A DNA stretch of 53,983 bases from an uncultured Bacilli bacterium (GCA_944332485.1 CALVKB010000004.1:1-53983), one strand, 5' to 3'. Positions 1 through 10,715 are shown, counted from the first letter of the stretch. Program-made: numbers and translations. Notes: generated by a model not told the origin, from the sequence alone.

Positions 1-43
1 TTGAAGTCAAAAAACAGCATTATCATTTTAAAAAATTTTTAAG

Positions 44-75
44 TGCTTAGTTTTGCATTAAATATGATAAATAAC
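44..75 (+). repeat. Copy of a 32-bp dispersed repeat
   Basis: These 32 bases recur at 27898-27929 with a single mismatch (A versus G). The distant copy is the right arm of a long hairpin. Here the left arm is different, but TTATCAT at about 21-27 can pair with ATGATAA inside the repeat, so a stem may still form. The element lies upstream of the suf operon. Its function is unknown; it may be a REP-like repeat or a mobile-element end. Confidence 0.5.
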
Positions 76-116
76 AGAATAGTTGTAAATTTATATTTTA
101 TTCATATTTAATAATA

Positions 117-143
117 TATAATTTATAAGATTTAACATAAGGA
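117..143 (+). promoter_or_regulatory. Probable -10 box and ribosome binding site of the suf operon
   Basis: TATAAT at 117-122 is followed by AAGGA at 139-143, seven bases before the sufC start. No convincing -35 hexamer is visible in the AT-rich sequence upstream, so the promoter call is tentative. Confidence 0.35.
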
Positions 144-150
144 TTTTTAT

Positions 151-963
151 ATGGATAAAATTAAAATAGTAGACTTATATTGCAAAGCGGAAAATTCCTC
201 CGAGATTCTCAAAGGAGTCAATCTTGAGATCAACAAAGGGGATATCATCGCTTTTTTAGGACCAAACGGTCATGGTAAATCAACTTTGTTAAATGTTTTG
301 ATGGGTGATCCAACCTACAAAATTACAAAAGGTAAAATATATTTTGATGATGTTGATATAACTTCATATACTCCAGATCAAAGAAGCAAATTAGGGATGT
401 TTTTAAGTTTTCAATCACCTATAAGTATCCCTGGCGTTGTTTCTATGGACTTTTTTAAGATGGCTTTGAACGCTCATAAAGATAAACCTATGAAGATGTT
501 TGAATATTATAGGATTCTTGAGAAAGCTTATAAGGATCTCAACATGGATTTTTCCTACGCACAGAGATTTTTGAACGATGGATTTTCCGGTGGTGAGAGA
601 AAGAAAAACGAAATACTTCAAATGAATATTTTGAAACCTGATTTTTGCATGTTGGATGAGATCGATTCCGGTTTGGATGTCGATGCTTTGAATATCATCG
701 CCGAAAATATCAACGCTTTGTACAAGGAGAAACAATCGACATTTTTGATAATATCACACTATTCAAAACTTTATTCTTTAGTCAAACCTAACAGAACAAT
801 CGTCATTATTGATGGTAAGATAGTTTTGAATGAAGATGGCGAACTTGCAATGTTAGTTTCGGAAAATGGTTATTCATATCTTTCTAAGAAGTACAACATA
901 AGAATAACTAAACAGCAGGAAAAACAAAGTGTTCTTGGAACATGTGGTAATAAGGTTATATGA
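151..963 (+). CDS. sufC: Fe-S cluster assembly ATPase SufC
   Basis: Cytosolic ABC-type ATPase of the SUF machinery. It binds SufB/SufD and powers Fe-S cluster building on the scaffold. The 270-aa protein has Walker A GPNGHGKST at residues 37-45, a Q-loop (FQSP, 87-90), the signature FSGGER at 145-150 and Walker B ending in the catalytic DE at 169-170; a His in IISHY fits the H-loop. The length is about normal for the family. Its TGA stop overlaps the sufD start (ATGA), which indicates translational coupling and shows that TGA is a stop codon here. It is the first gene of a sufCDSUB operon. Confidence 0.96.
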   Translation: MDKIKIVDLYCKAENSSEILKGVNLEINKGDIIAFLGPNGHGKSTLLNVLMGDPTYKITKGKIYFDDVDITSYTPDQRSKLGMFLSFQSPISIPGVVSMDFFKMALNAHKDKPMKMFEYYRILEKAYKDLNMDFSYAQRFLNDGFSGGERKKNEILQMNILKPDFCMLDEIDSGLDVDALNIIAENINALYKEKQSTFLIISHYSKLYSLVKPNRTIVIIDGKIVLNEDGELAMLVSENGYSYLSKKYNIRITKQQEKQSVLGTCGNKVI

Positions 964-1616
964 TGAAATTTTTCAACGACAAACAATTTGATAACAAGAC
1001 TTTAAGTATTGAAAATTGTTTTATATTTGATAAAACCAATTTAGTTTTTGATAATCAAATTGTTTTAAATAATGATGAATCCAAAACTATTTTCATCTTT
1101 GATTTTTCAAAACATTCACAATTTAATCTGCATGTTCTTCTTCATAAAAATAGCTCATTTAATTTTTATTATGCTGCTATCAAAGATTCGGATTTTGAAA
1201 AGAATATCAAGATCAAAATAGACCATTTGGAAGAACACTCAACTTCGCATGTTGAGATGTTCGGGCTGAACAATTCACAAAAAAATAGCATGCGATTTGA
1301 TATGATTGCCTCAATTTTTAATAAAGCAATCAAGTGTGCAACTAGAGTTGAAGGAAAAATTGTCAACTTAAAAGAAAAATGCTCTTCAACTGTTTTACCG
1401 ATTTTGAACATTGAGGAAAATGACGTTAAAGCAAGCCATGGTGCGGCTTTAGGTACCATCGATCAAAGGATGATTTACTATTTGACATCAAGAGGAGTAG
1501 AGCAAGAACAAGCCAAGAAACTTGTTACAGCTTCTTACTTTAGAAAAATAGTCGATCTACTTACTGATGAGAAGATTAAAAAAGATGTTTTAAAACATCT
1601 TATAAATATCAATTAG
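960..1616 (+). CDS. sufD: Short SufD-like Fe-S assembly protein
   Basis: A SufB/SufD-family component that partners SufB and SufC. At 218 aa it is about half the usual SufD length of roughly 400 aa. The N-terminal half is reduced, and what remains is the beta-helix core and the C-terminal helical tail (residues about 160-218, with the pattern YYLTSRGVEQEQAKKLV that SufB also carries as [17 protein letters not shown]). Identification rests on this tail and on its place between sufC and sufS. It overlaps sufC by 4 bases. Confidence 0.85.
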   Translation: MMKFFNDKQFDNKTLSIENCFIFDKTNLVFDNQIVLNNDESKTIFIFDFSKHSQFNLHVLLHKNSSFNFYYAAIKDSDFEKNIKIKIDHLEEHSTSHVEMFGLNNSQKNSMRFDMIASIFNKAIKCATRVEGKIVNLKEKCSSTVLPILNIEENDVKASHGAALGTIDQRMIYYLTSRGVEQEQAKKLVTASYFRKIVDLLTDEKIKKDVLKHLININ

Positions 1617-1625
1617 GAGGTTAGT

Positions 1626-2861
1626 ATGGAGATTTTGGATGCTAAAAAAATAAGAGAAGATTTTCCAATATACAAGAACACCAGCTTGATGGATGGTCAT
1701 CCTTTAGCTTATCTTGATAATGCTGCTACAACCTTCAAACCTTACAAAGTTATCGATGCAATAAGATATTATTATGAAAATGAAACAAGTAATGCACACA
1801 GAGGTGATTATCGTTTATCAGCGAATGTTGATTATAAATATGAATTAGCACGTAAAAAAGTTGCAAAATTTATCAATGCTAAGGATATTGAAGTGTGCTT
1901 TACTTCAGGTACAAGCATGTCTTTGAATATGATTGCTTATGGTTTAGCTGATTTATTGAATGAAGGTGATGAAATTTTAATAACTGAAGCCGAACATGCT
2001 TCAAATGTTCTTCCTTGGTTCAACATCGCAAAAAGACATAACTTTGTTATTAAATATGTCCCCTTGACTAAAGATGGTCGTTTGACTGTTGAGAATTTCA
2101 AAAAATCTATAACTAAAAAAACCAAAGTTGTCAGTTTAGCTCATGTTACCAATGTTTTAGGTTACACAGTTGATGTTAAAACATTGGCTAAAATAGCTCA
2201 TGAAAATGGAGCATATTTTGTCTGTGATGGTGCACAAAGTGTTCCACATATCAAAACTGATGTTAAGGATTTGGATATTGACTTTTTGGCTTTCTCAGGG
2301 CATAAAATGCTAGGTCCAACTGGTATTGGTGTTCTTTATGGAAAATATGAACTTTTGACAAAGATCAATCCACTTCTTTCCGGTGGTGGTATGACCTCAC
2401 GCTTTGATACTTGTGGTGATATAACCTACTCGATGGTTCCTTATAAATTTGAAGCAGGAACACAAAATATCGCGGGGGCGATCGGTTTAGGTGAAGCTTG
2501 TGAATATTTACAAGAAATCGGTCTTGATAAGATTTATCAGCATGAGATGAATTTAAGAAATTACGCCATATCAAAACTTGAAAAACTTGATAATGTTATT
2601 TTGTACAACAAAGATGCCGATCACGGTATCATAACTTTCAATATAAAGAATATCAATTCTCAGGACATCGCTACATATATGTCCAGCAAAGGTGTTTGTG
2701 TGAGATCCGGCCAACATTGTGCTAAGATACTTTTGGATTTTTTACAAACTGAATCCACTTTGCGTTGTTCATTTTATCTTTACAACACCTATGAAGATGT
2801 TGATCAACTTGTTGAATGTTGCATAAATGGAGGTGATTTTCTAGATGCCTTTTTCTTATGA
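1626..2861 (+). CDS. sufS: Cysteine desulfurase SufS
   Basis: PLP-dependent group II cysteine desulfurase that takes sulfur from cysteine and passes it to SufU. The 411-aa protein shows the N-terminal LDNAATT motif (30-36), a His at 124 in the EAEHASN region, the PLP-binding Lys227 in SGHKMLGP, and the persulfide-forming Cys365 in VRSGQHCAK. The length matches the family. A strong AGGAGG site lies just upstream of its ATG. The end of the gene overlaps sufU by 17 bases. Confidence 0.96.
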   Translation: MEILDAKKIREDFPIYKNTSLMDGHPLAYLDNAATTFKPYKVIDAIRYYYENETSNAHRGDYRLSANVDYKYELARKKVAKFINAKDIEVCFTSGTSMSLNMIAYGLADLLNEGDEILITEAEHASNVLPWFNIAKRHNFVIKYVPLTKDGRLTVENFKKSITKKTKVVSLAHVTNVLGYTVDVKTLAKIAHENGAYFVCDGAQSVPHIKTDVKDLDIDFLAFSGHKMLGPTGIGVLYGKYELLTKINPLLSGGGMTSRFDTCGDITYSMVPYKFEAGTQNIAGAIGLGEACEYLQEIGLDKIYQHEMNLRNYAISKLEKLDNVILYNKDADHGIITFNIKNINSQDIATYMSSKGVCVRSGQHCAKILLDFLQTESTLRCSFYLYNTYEDVDQLVECCINGGDFLDAFFL

Positions 2862-3309
2862 TGCGAATATTTTGAGAGAAATTATCCTCGATCATTATCA
2901 AAATCCGAGAAATTATAAACAGATTGATAGTGATGATTTTATAAAAATTCATATGGATCATTCTGATAACTGCACAGATGATATATATGTTTATTTGAAA
3001 GTTGAAAATAATGTGATCAAAGAATGTTATTGGTATGGTCACGCTTGTGCTATATCAACAGCTTCTAGTTCAATTATGACTGAACTTGTTGTCAATAAAA
3101 CAGTTGAAGAAGCAACTAAAATTATGGACGAGTTCAACAAGATGATGAAAAACGAAGAATTTGATGAATCAATCCTTGATGAAGCTGTTTGCTTTGTCAA
3201 CACCTATCGTCAACCATCACGAGTCGGATGTGCCACTATCTCTTGGCGAGGTTTGAAAGAAGCCTTTGAGCATTTGAAGCATGAAGGAGATTGCGACTGT
3301 GGAAAATAA
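2845..3309 (+). CDS. sufU: SufU sulfur-acceptor / IscU-like protein
   Basis: Zinc-containing sulfur-transfer partner of SufS in Firmicutes, belonging to the IscU family. The 154-aa protein keeps the expected metal ligands Cys43, Asp45 (CTDD), Cys68 (GHACAIS) and Cys129 (RVGCATISW). The start is set by GGAGGTGA seven bases before the ATG, inside the 3' end of sufS. It overlaps sufB at its end, so the operon is tightly coupled. Confidence 0.94.
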   Translation: MPFSYDANILREIILDHYQNPRNYKQIDSDDFIKIHMDHSDNCTDDIYVYLKVENNVIKECYWYGHACAISTASSSIMTELVVNKTVEEATKIMDEFNKMMKNEEFDESILDEAVCFVNTYRQPSRVGCATISWRGLKEAFEHLKHEGDCDCGK

Positions 3310-4660
3310 TTATATTGATGAACTTGTCATCTCCACTGGCAAAGGTTTGAATGAGGATGTCGTCAGACAGATATCCAAATTCAAAAATGAACCAGAATGG
3401 ATGTTACAAATAAGACTCGATGCTTTAAAAGAATTTTTAAAACATCCAAATCCAAAATTTGGACCTGATTTAAATTTCATAAATTTCCAAGATTACACTT
3501 ACTATAAGAAGGTTTCTAAGGATGTTGAAAAAAGTTGGGATAATGTTCCAACAAAAGTTAAGGACACCTTTGATAAGTTAGGTTTGCCAGAAGCTGAGCA
3601 AAAATATCTTGCAGGAATCACCACTCAATATGAATCAGAAGCTGTCTATCATAATATGCTTAAAGAGGTCAGTGAGAAAAATGTCATATTCTTAGATACT
3701 GATACTGCCTTAAAACAACACCCTGAGATTTTTAAAAAGTACTTTGGAAAAATAGTGCCTTACACCGATAATAAATACGCCGCATTGAACACAGCTGTTT
3801 GGTCCGGCGGGAGCTTTATTTATGTTCCAAAAGGTGTCATTTTAGATAAACCATTGCAATCATATTTCAGAATCAATTCACAAAGAAGTGGACAATTTGA
3901 AAGAACACTTATTATTGTTGAAGATGAGTCAAGTTTGCATTATGTTGAAGGTTGTACCGCTCCAACTTACTCCTTTGACAGTTTACATGCTGCTATTGTT
4001 GAAATATATGTTGGTAAAAGATCAAAAATGCGTTATTCAACAATTCAAAACTGGTCAACTAACATAATAAACTTAGTGACAAAAAGAGCATTGGTTGAGG
4101 AAGATGGTTTGATGGAATGGGTCGATGGTAATATCGGATCCGGTTTGAATATGAAATACCCATGCTGTGTTTTAAAAGGTGATAGAAGCAAAGGTAGCTG
4201 TATCTCAATTGCTGTTAGCAGCAAGAATCAATATCAAGATGCAGGTGCTAAAATGATACATCTTGGCAAAGAAACAACTTCAAAGATAATCTCAAAATCG
4301 ATTGTCAAAGAAGGTGGTGTTTCAAATTACAGAGGTATAGTTGATATTAAAAGTTCATCTAGCAATTCCAAAGCTCACGTAGAATGTGATACTTTGATTT
4401 TAGATGATATCAGTAAATCAGATACCATTGAAACTAACAACGTAAATAATAACACTTCATTTTTGGAACATGAGGCGAGTGTTAGTAAAATAAGCGAATC
4501 TGATCTTTATTATTTGATGAGTCGTGGATTATCAAAAAAAGAAGCTACTCATCTTATTGTTATGGGATTTATCGAACCATTCAGTTCAGAGTTACCTATG
4601 GAATATGCAGTTGAATTAAATCAATTGATAAAATTGGATATGGAAGGTTCAATTGGATAG
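3281..4660 (+). CDS. sufB: Fe-S cluster scaffold protein SufB
   Basis: Scaffold subunit of the SufBC2D complex on which clusters are assembled. At 459 aa it is near the usual 465. It carries the typical blocks [42 protein letters not shown] with a conserved Cys, and [10 protein letters not shown] near the end. The annotated ATG at 3281 has little ribosome binding site. An in-frame GTG at 3299 has AAGGAG nine bases upstream and may be the true start, which would remove six residues. It is the last suf gene. Confidence 0.96.
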   Translation: MKEIATVENNYIDELVISTGKGLNEDVVRQISKFKNEPEWMLQIRLDALKEFLKHPNPKFGPDLNFINFQDYTYYKKVSKDVEKSWDNVPTKVKDTFDKLGLPEAEQKYLAGITTQYESEAVYHNMLKEVSEKNVIFLDTDTALKQHPEIFKKYFGKIVPYTDNKYAALNTAVWSGGSFIYVPKGVILDKPLQSYFRINSQRSGQFERTLIIVEDESSLHYVEGCTAPTYSFDSLHAAIVEIYVGKRSKMRYSTIQNWSTNIINLVTKRALVEEDGLMEWVDGNIGSGLNMKYPCCVLKGDRSKGSCISIAVSSKNQYQDAGAKMIHLGKETTSKIISKSIVKEGGVSNYRGIVDIKSSSSNSKAHVECDTLILDDISKSDTIETNNVNNNTSFLEHEASVSKISESDLYYLMSRGLSKKEATHLIVMGFIEPFSSELPMEYAVELNQLIKLDMEGSIG

Positions 4661-6551
4661 TATGAAAGTTGATTTTGATGTAATCGTCGTCGGTGGTGGT
4701 CATGCTGGAAGCGAAGCAAGTCATGCTTGTGCTGTAATGGGTAAAAAGACTTTACTTTGTGTTTTAAATATAAATATGATCGCCAATATGCCGTGTAATC
4801 CCTCTATAGGTGGTTCTGCCAAAGGTATCGTAGTTCGTGAGATAGATGCTTTAGGTGGAATTATGGGAAAACTCGCCGATAAGCATTATATGCAGATGAA
4901 GATTTTAAATCTTTCAAAAGGGCCCGGAGTCCAGTCTTTACGTTCACAAGAGGATAAAAAAACTTATCCACTTTGTGTCCGTGACTATCTTTTGCAAACA
5001 GAAAATTTGACCATATGGCAAATTGAAGTTACAAAGATTGAAAGACTCACTACAAATGAAGATGAAGAATCTTATTTTCAAATAAGTTTTGCTGATAATA
5101 GAGAAAAAATTATCGTTCGAAGTGTTATTTTGTGCACAGGAACATTTCTTGAGTCAGTTATCTTGCGAGGTCATACTGTGACACCAGCCGGTCCGGATGG
5201 TGAAAATCCAAGCCATGGATTATCCAAGTCTTTGAGAGAACTTGGGTTAGATTTATTCAGACTTAAAACTGGTACTCCACCAAGAATTAAAAAAGATAGT
5301 ATCGATTTTTCAGTATTGGAACCTCAATATGGAACAGAAGGTAATATTGCCTTCAGTTTTGATACCACTGAATTTTTACCTTTGGACAAACAATGTGTTT
5401 GTTATTTAACATATACAAATGAAAAGACACATCAAATAATTAAAGAACATTTGTCAGATTCAGCTATGTACGGTGGAGTTGTCACAGGAGTTGGTCCAAG
5501 ATATTGCCCTTCCATTGAAGATAAAATTGTCCGTTTTAAAGATAAAGAGAGACATCTTTTATTTTTGGAACCGGAGAGTTTTTCAAATGATTCAATCTAT
5601 CTGCAGGGATTCTCGACTTCGATGCCTGTTGATGTTCAAGAGAAGATGGTGCATTCACTAAAAGGTTTGGAACATTGTGAAATATTGAAATATGCTTATG
5701 CGATTGAATACGATGCGATAAAACCTTTGGAATTCTCGCAAAGTTTGATGTCTTATAAAGTTAAAGGGTTGTTCGGAGCGGGTCAAGTTATAGGAACAAG
5801 TGGATATGAAGAAGCCGCAGCTTTAGGTTTGATGGCAGCGATCAATTGTGTCAGATATTTGAACAAGGAGAATTCATTTATTCTAAGACGTGATGAAGCT
5901 TATATTGGAATCATGATTGATGACCTTGTCACCAAAGGTACAGAAGAACCATATAGACTTTTATCTTCAAGAAATGAATTTAGAATGATTGCAAGAAGTG
6001 ATAATGCTGATAGTCGTTTGATGAAGTATGGCTATGAACTTGGGTTAAATTCCAAACAAAGATATCAAAGATTCTTAGATAAAAGAAAGAATATCGAAAA
6101 TGCAATCAAAGCTTTGAACAAAGTTCATGTTGGTAACAATAAAGAAGTTAAAGAATATATTAAAAATTTAGGATTTGAAGAACCTTCAAGCGATCAATCT
6201 TTTTACAATTTATTGAAACGACAATTTGTTGAATATAAAAAATTGCAAAAGTTTGCAACATTGCCATTTTTAAGTGATACAGAAATAAACTGTTTGGAAA
6301 TTGAAGCAAAGTATGAAGGATACATCAAAATGGCTTATGAACAAGCTTTCAAACTCAAACAGATGGAAGATTATAAAATACCAAGTGATATTGATTACAA
6401 ACAGATTACAGGTATAAGTTTGGAAGCAAGAGAGATGCTAAGTAAAATCAAACCTTCAACAATCGGGTTAGCCTCAAGGGTAATTTCTGTTCATCCAGCC
6501 GATATTGATACACTTTTGTTTTATATAAAACACAAACAAAAGAATAAATAA
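4653..6551 (+). CDS. mnmG: tRNA uridine 5-carboxymethylaminomethyl modification enzyme MnmG
   Basis: FAD-dependent enzyme (also called GidA) that with MnmE modifies the wobble uridine of certain tRNAs. The 632-aa protein has the FAD-binding [12 protein letters not shown] near residue 12, the conserved [13 protein letters not shown] and GTGTFL-type segments, [27 protein letters not shown], and the C-terminal helical domain with EARE(M)LSKIKP. A TTG at 4653 sits five bases after GGAAGG and is given as the start; an ATG at 4662 would be only three residues shorter. It overlaps sufB by 8 bases, so it is probably transcribed with the suf genes. Confidence 0.96.
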   Translation: MDSMKVDFDVIVVGGGHAGSEASHACAVMGKKTLLCVLNINMIANMPCNPSIGGSAKGIVVREIDALGGIMGKLADKHYMQMKILNLSKGPGVQSLRSQEDKKTYPLCVRDYLLQTENLTIWQIEVTKIERLTTNEDEESYFQISFADNREKIIVRSVILCTGTFLESVILRGHTVTPAGPDGENPSHGLSKSLRELGLDLFRLKTGTPPRIKKDSIDFSVLEPQYGTEGNIAFSFDTTEFLPLDKQCVCYLTYTNEKTHQIIKEHLSDSAMYGGVVTGVGPRYCPSIEDKIVRFKDKERHLLFLEPESFSNDSIYLQGFSTSMPVDVQEKMVHSLKGLEHCEILKYAYAIEYDAIKPLEFSQSLMSYKVKGLFGAGQVIGTSGYEEAAALGLMAAINCVRYLNKENSFILRRDEAYIGIMIDDLVTKGTEEPYRLLSSRNEFRMIARSDNADSRLMKYGYELGLNSKQRYQRFLDKRKNIENAIKALNKVHVGNNKEVKEYIKNLGFEEPSSDQSFYNLLKRQFVEYKKLQKFATLPFLSDTEINCLEIEAKYEGYIKMAYEQAFKLKQMEDYKIPSDIDYKQITGISLEAREMLSKIKPSTIGLASRVISVHPADIDTLLFYIKHKQKNK

Positions 6552-6561
6552 AGTGATATTT

Positions 6562-6595
6562 TTTGTTCATTTTTTAATGAACAAATATTGTTTTT
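6562..6595 (+). terminator. Probable terminator after mnmG
   Basis: TTTGTTCATT (6562-6571), a four-T loop, then AATGAACAAA (6576-6585), followed by TATTG and a T-run. The stem is AT-rich, so termination is likely but perhaps weak. Confidence 0.5.
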
Positions 6596-6662
6596 GAGTT
6601 TATGTTAGTTTCAATATAAAAATATCAAATTTTATATAATTTGAGATTAAGGAAGGTGATTT

Positions 6663-7169
6663 ATGGAAATAAACGAAAAATTTGAAAATTCACAAGAGAA
6701 TATCAACAAGTATATTCTTGGATTTGATCTTCATGAAAGAGAAGATAGTCAAGCTAGTTTCATCAATTTATTCCAAGCGATGATGAAACTTAAATTTGCA
6801 ATGCCTATTAGAGCAATTTCAGTTGATAAAGAAACTGGTGAACGTTTAATAATGCCTCGTATGATAGAAAATGCTAGTTTACCACAGCCTGACAATTTAT
6901 TTATACCATTCTTCATTTCAGAGCAAAACATGGTTGATTGTATGAGAAAAATCGGATTTATCAAAGAAGATGAAAAATGTGATTATATCGTTTATGATTT
7001 TATAGACCTTTTGAAGAAATACGATTTAAGTAAAGATGAAGTTGCTGCTGGACTTGTATTTGAACCTATGCATGAAAGTTTCAAATTCTTCGCTGGGCAT
7101 TTTGCTTATATAAATCATTTAATTAGAAACTTTGAAAGCTTAAAAGGCACAAATGTTGAAAAAAAGTAG
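6663..7169 (+). CDS. SseB-like domain protein
   Basis: A 168-aa soluble protein. The stretch from about residue 60 on (phrases such as NLFIPFFISEQNM, then YDFIDLLKKYD and GLVFEPMHESF) follows the pattern of the SseB N-terminal domain: a strand entering 'FTSEEE', a helix, then a strand leading into 'NP-gesF'. No catalytic motif is visible. It has a good AAGGAAGGTG binding site, and its last 17 bases overlap the start of the first ABC exporter gene, so it is probably co-transcribed with it. The role is unknown; the SseB assignment comes from pattern only. Confidence 0.6.
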   Translation: MEINEKFENSQENINKYILGFDLHEREDSQASFINLFQAMMKLKFAMPIRAISVDKETGERLIMPRMIENASLPQPDNLFIPFFISEQNMVDCMRKIGFIKEDEKCDYIVYDFIDLLKKYDLSKDEVAAGLVFEPMHESFKFFAGHFAYINHLIRNFESLKGTNVEKK

Positions 7170-8970
7170 ATTATTAAAATCGGATGATAAAGTTGAAAAT
7201 ATAAAAGTTAAAGATTCCATGAGAAAATACAAAAAGTATTTTATTATGGGTCCTATTTTTAAGACTTTTGAAGCAGTTTTCGATTTGATCATCCCTTTAA
7301 TAATGAAAAATATCCTCGATACAATCTCTTCGGGAGTATTATTAACCGATAGTGCAAATTTGAAATACACTTTGATAGGTGGATTGATAATTCTCTCTTT
7401 AGGTATCCTTGGTTTTGCTTCTACGATGGTTTGCCAATATATGGCGAGTGTGGCATCTTTGGGTGTCGGAACCGATTTGAGAAACAAAATTTTCAGGAAA
7501 GTTAGTAATTTCTCGTCTAAGGAGTTTGAAAAGTTTTCAACATCTTACTTACATAATGTATTGAATGCGGATAGTGTCAATGTACAAACTGGTGTTAGCA
7601 TGTTTATCCGTTTGGCTTTCCGTGCTCCACTTCTAATTATCGGTTCATTGATAATATCTTTCATATATTCATGGGAGATTGCTCTTTTATTTGTCGGAAT
7701 TATTCCGATCATTTTGTTGATAATCTTCGTTTTTATGAATAAAGTTGCTAAGAAGTATCAAGATATTCAAAAATCATTGGATGATATAAGTACTGTGACA
7801 ACAGATTCTTTGAATGGTTCAAGAGTTATCCGCGCATTCAATAGACAAAATTATGAAACAGTGAAATTTGAAAATTACAATAATAAATATCTTCAACAAG
7901 GAAGATTGATAAGCTTCATCACAGCTTTTATCAATCCACTCACTTTTGCTGTTGTAAATATTGTGATTATCGTTATTATTTATTTGACAAAACTTGATGT
8001 TTCACAAACAGTCAGTGTTTTTTCAACTGACTTGGAAGTTACGACAATAATAACCTTGGTTAATTATCTTGAGCAGATATTCCAAGCTTTGTTGGTTGTC
8101 AGTAATTTAACTAATATATTTAACAAAGCTATCAATTCTTCAAAACGTATCAACGAAGTATTCAAAGTTGATGTTTCAATAAAGAATAACGGAGAGAGAT
8201 TAGTCAAAAATATAAATCTTGGAGATGAGATTATAAAATTTGATCACGCATATTTATCCTATGAAGATGGTGATAACTATGCACTTAAAGATATAACATT
8301 CAGTTTGAATAAAGGTGAATCTCTTGGAATAATTGGTGGTACAGGATCAGGTAAGTCAAGTTTGATAAACTTGATGATGAGATATTCCGATTGTTCAAAA
8401 GGGTCAGTTTATTATAAAGGTGAAAATATTAAAGAATACGATTTACCATCTTTGAGAAATGATTACGGATTGGTTTTACAAAAAGCTATTTTATTCACAG
8501 GAACTATAAAATCAAATATGCAGATGGCTTATGATAGTATCAAAGATGAGGAGATAACCAAAGCTTTGAAAACAAGTTTAGCTTATGAATTTGTTTCAAA
8601 ATACGATGATTATATCGAACATCCAGTAGTTGAAAATGGTAAGAATTTCTCCGGTGGTCAAAAACAACGTTTGTCCATCGCTAGAAGCTTATGCAAGAAG
8701 AATGAACTTTTGATTTTAGATGATTCAACAAGCGCTTTGGATTATCTTTCTGATTTAAATGTTAGAAAAAATATAAATGAAAACTACAAAGAATTAACCA
8801 AAATTATAATCTCACAACGTGTTTCAACTGTTCAAAACTGCGACAAGATTATCGTTATGGAAAACGGATGTATCTCCGGATTGGGAACACATGAAGAGTT
8901 ACTGGAAACAAATATCATTTACAGAGAAACTTTCATGTCCCAACAGAATGGAGGTAAGATCGATGCTTAA
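7153..8970 (+). CDS. Heterodimeric ABC exporter, subunit with degenerate ATP site
   Basis: Fused membrane and nucleotide-binding half-transporter of 605 aa, with six predicted membrane segments in residues about 30-330 and the ATPase domain after 350. Walker A GGTGSGKSS is at about 395 and the signature FSGGQ at about 499. The Walker B end is LDDST, with Asp instead of catalytic Glu (about 524), and the H-loop reads SQR instead of AHR (Gln at about 555). These losses are typical of the non-catalytic partner of a heterodimeric exporter. It overlaps the next gene by 8 bases. The substrate (drug, lipid or peptide) cannot be told. Confidence 0.92.
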   Translation: MLKKSRLLKSDDKVENIKVKDSMRKYKKYFIMGPIFKTFEAVFDLIIPLIMKNILDTISSGVLLTDSANLKYTLIGGLIILSLGILGFASTMVCQYMASVASLGVGTDLRNKIFRKVSNFSSKEFEKFSTSYLHNVLNADSVNVQTGVSMFIRLAFRAPLLIIGSLIISFIYSWEIALLFVGIIPIILLIIFVFMNKVAKKYQDIQKSLDDISTVTTDSLNGSRVIRAFNRQNYETVKFENYNNKYLQQGRLISFITAFINPLTFAVVNIVIIVIIYLTKLDVSQTVSVFSTDLEVTTIITLVNYLEQIFQALLVVSNLTNIFNKAINSSKRINEVFKVDVSIKNNGERLVKNINLGDEIIKFDHAYLSYEDGDNYALKDITFSLNKGESLGIIGGTGSGKSSLINLMMRYSDCSKGSVYYKGENIKEYDLPSLRNDYGLVLQKAILFTGTIKSNMQMAYDSIKDEEITKALKTSLAYEFVSKYDDYIEHPVVENGKNFSGGQKQRLSIARSLCKKNELLILDDSTSALDYLSDLNVRKNINENYKELTKIIISQRVSTVQNCDKIIVMENGCISGLGTHEELLETNIIYRETFMSQQNGGKIDA

Positions 8971-10702
8971 GAAATTTTTAAAGTATTTCAAAGGTAATGT
9001 CTGGTTACTTGTTGTAAGTTTACTCTCCGCTTTGATATATGTTGGCTGTATGATAGCCATCCCTTATTTGGTTGGAAAATCCATCGATATGTTCACTTTG
9101 TATTCAGATACTGCAAATGAAGTTTATATGAATTATGTTTTCTACATTATTTTGATAATGACATTTTTGATTGTTTTCGGATTTGTTTTTGATTTTATCT
9201 TTGAAAATTCATTAGGGAGATTGTCTTATAAAATTGCTTATAAAGTTAGAAAAGAGGTTTATGATAAATATAACAGTGTCTCTATAAAAATTCTTGATAA
9301 TATGAAGATGGGTGACTTGTTGCAAAGAAACATTTTAGATGTGGAGTTACTTTTAAATGGTTTGATATCTTCGATAAGTAAATTTTTTGTCGGAGTTATC
9401 ACAATTTGTGCAACAATCGTTTTCATGTTTGTCATCAATTATTTGATGGCTTTGGTTGTTGTTGTCTTGACTCCATTATCATTTTTTGTCTCACGATTTG
9501 TATCTAAAAAATGCAATAAATATTTCAAACAACAATCTAAAGACTCCAGCGTAGTTAATTCTGATTCATTGGAGGTTTTCAGTAATTTGAAATTAGTTCA
9601 AAGTTTCAATTATCAAGATAAAGCCTATGAGAGTTTTGAAAAACACAACGCAACTTTGTATGAAAGTGGGCAGAAAGCTATGTTCAGTTCCTCTTGGGTT
9701 AATCCATCGACAAGATTGGTTAACAATATAATTTACTGCATAGTAGGTATTGTTGGTATTATATTGTTCATCTATCAACCGAATATCGGATTTGTTGTAA
9801 CTATCGGTGCTATCGCTTCATTTTTAAGTTATACAATGCAATATACAAAACCATTCAATGAGATAAGTTCAGTTGTAAGTGAAATAGGTTTAGCGAAAAG
9901 TTCCTTCAAAAGAATCACATCATTTTTATATGAGAAAGATGACATTGATGAAGGGACAATTGAAGATATCAAAGAAATTGAGACTATTGAATTTAAAAAT
10001 GTATGTTTCTCATATGTGCCTAATAAAAAATTGATTGAGAACTTCTCTGTCAAAGTTAATAAAGGTATGAAGGTGGCCATTGTCGGTCCAACAGGTTGTG
10101 GTAAAACAACTATGATAAATCTGTTGATGAGATTTTACGATCCAACAAGCGGTGAGATATTAATTAATGGTATTGATTCAAGAAAATTAACAAAAGAAAC
10201 TTTACGTAATCATTTCAAGATGGTTTTACAAGATAGTTGGATTTTCAATGGAACGATATTTGAAAATGTCAGATATTCAGTTATAGATGCTATTAAAGAG
10301 GATGTTGTTGATGCCTGTAAAAAAGCAAATTGCGATGGTTTTATAAATACTCTTCCTAAAGGTTACGATACGATGGTTGGTAAAAGTTTCTCATTAAGTG
10401 AAGGTGAAAAACAGCTTATCTGTATTTCAAGATGCATGCTCTCTTTAAGTGATGTAGTTATTTTGGATGAAGCGACAAGTTCAGTTGACTCACGTACCGA
10501 GATGAAAATTTCAAAAGCTTTTGATGAATTGATCAAAGGAAAAACTGCTTTTGTCATCGCTCATAGACTTTCAACAATTATCAACTCAGATTTGATTTTA
10601 GTTATGAAAGATGGCAATATAATAGAACAAGGAACACATAAGGAACTTCTTAAAAACGGAAGTTTCTATCCTGTTTTATACATGTCACAGTTTGAACATT
10701 GA
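8963..10702 (+). CDS. Heterodimeric ABC exporter, catalytic subunit
   Basis: Partner half-transporter of 579 aa beginning MLKKFLKYF. The start at 8963 is chosen because GGAGGT lies at 8950-8955 and it overlaps the preceding stop by 8 bases; longer in-frame starts lie inside the preceding gene. Walker A GPTGCGKTT is at about 375, Walker B LDEATS has the catalytic Glu, and the H-loop IAHRLS is intact. Its signature is LSEGEKQ rather than LSGGQ. This complements the first subunit: one composite ATP site is fully consensus and the other is degenerate on both sides. Confidence 0.93.
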   Translation: MLKKFLKYFKGNVWLLVVSLLSALIYVGCMIAIPYLVGKSIDMFTLYSDTANEVYMNYVFYIILIMTFLIVFGFVFDFIFENSLGRLSYKIAYKVRKEVYDKYNSVSIKILDNMKMGDLLQRNILDVELLLNGLISSISKFFVGVITICATIVFMFVINYLMALVVVVLTPLSFFVSRFVSKKCNKYFKQQSKDSSVVNSDSLEVFSNLKLVQSFNYQDKAYESFEKHNATLYESGQKAMFSSSWVNPSTRLVNNIIYCIVGIVGIILFIYQPNIGFVVTIGAIASFLSYTMQYTKPFNEISSVVSEIGLAKSSFKRITSFLYEKDDIDEGTIEDIKEIETIEFKNVCFSYVPNKKLIENFSVKVNKGMKVAIVGPTGCGKTTMINLLMRFYDPTSGEILINGIDSRKLTKETLRNHFKMVLQDSWIFNGTIFENVRYSVIDAIKEDVVDACKKANCDGFINTLPKGYDTMVGKSFSLSEGEKQLICISRCMLSLSDVVILDEATSSVDSRTEMKISKAFDELIKGKTAFVIAHRLSTIINSDLILVMKDGNIIEQGTHKELLKNGSFYPVLYMSQFEH

Positions 10703-10715
10703 TAAGGAGAGATTT

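Noticed and set aside
151-963. Mycoplasma code (TGA as tryptophan)
   Set aside because: TGA ends sufC exactly at the sufD overlap, and conserved tryptophans are encoded by TGG.
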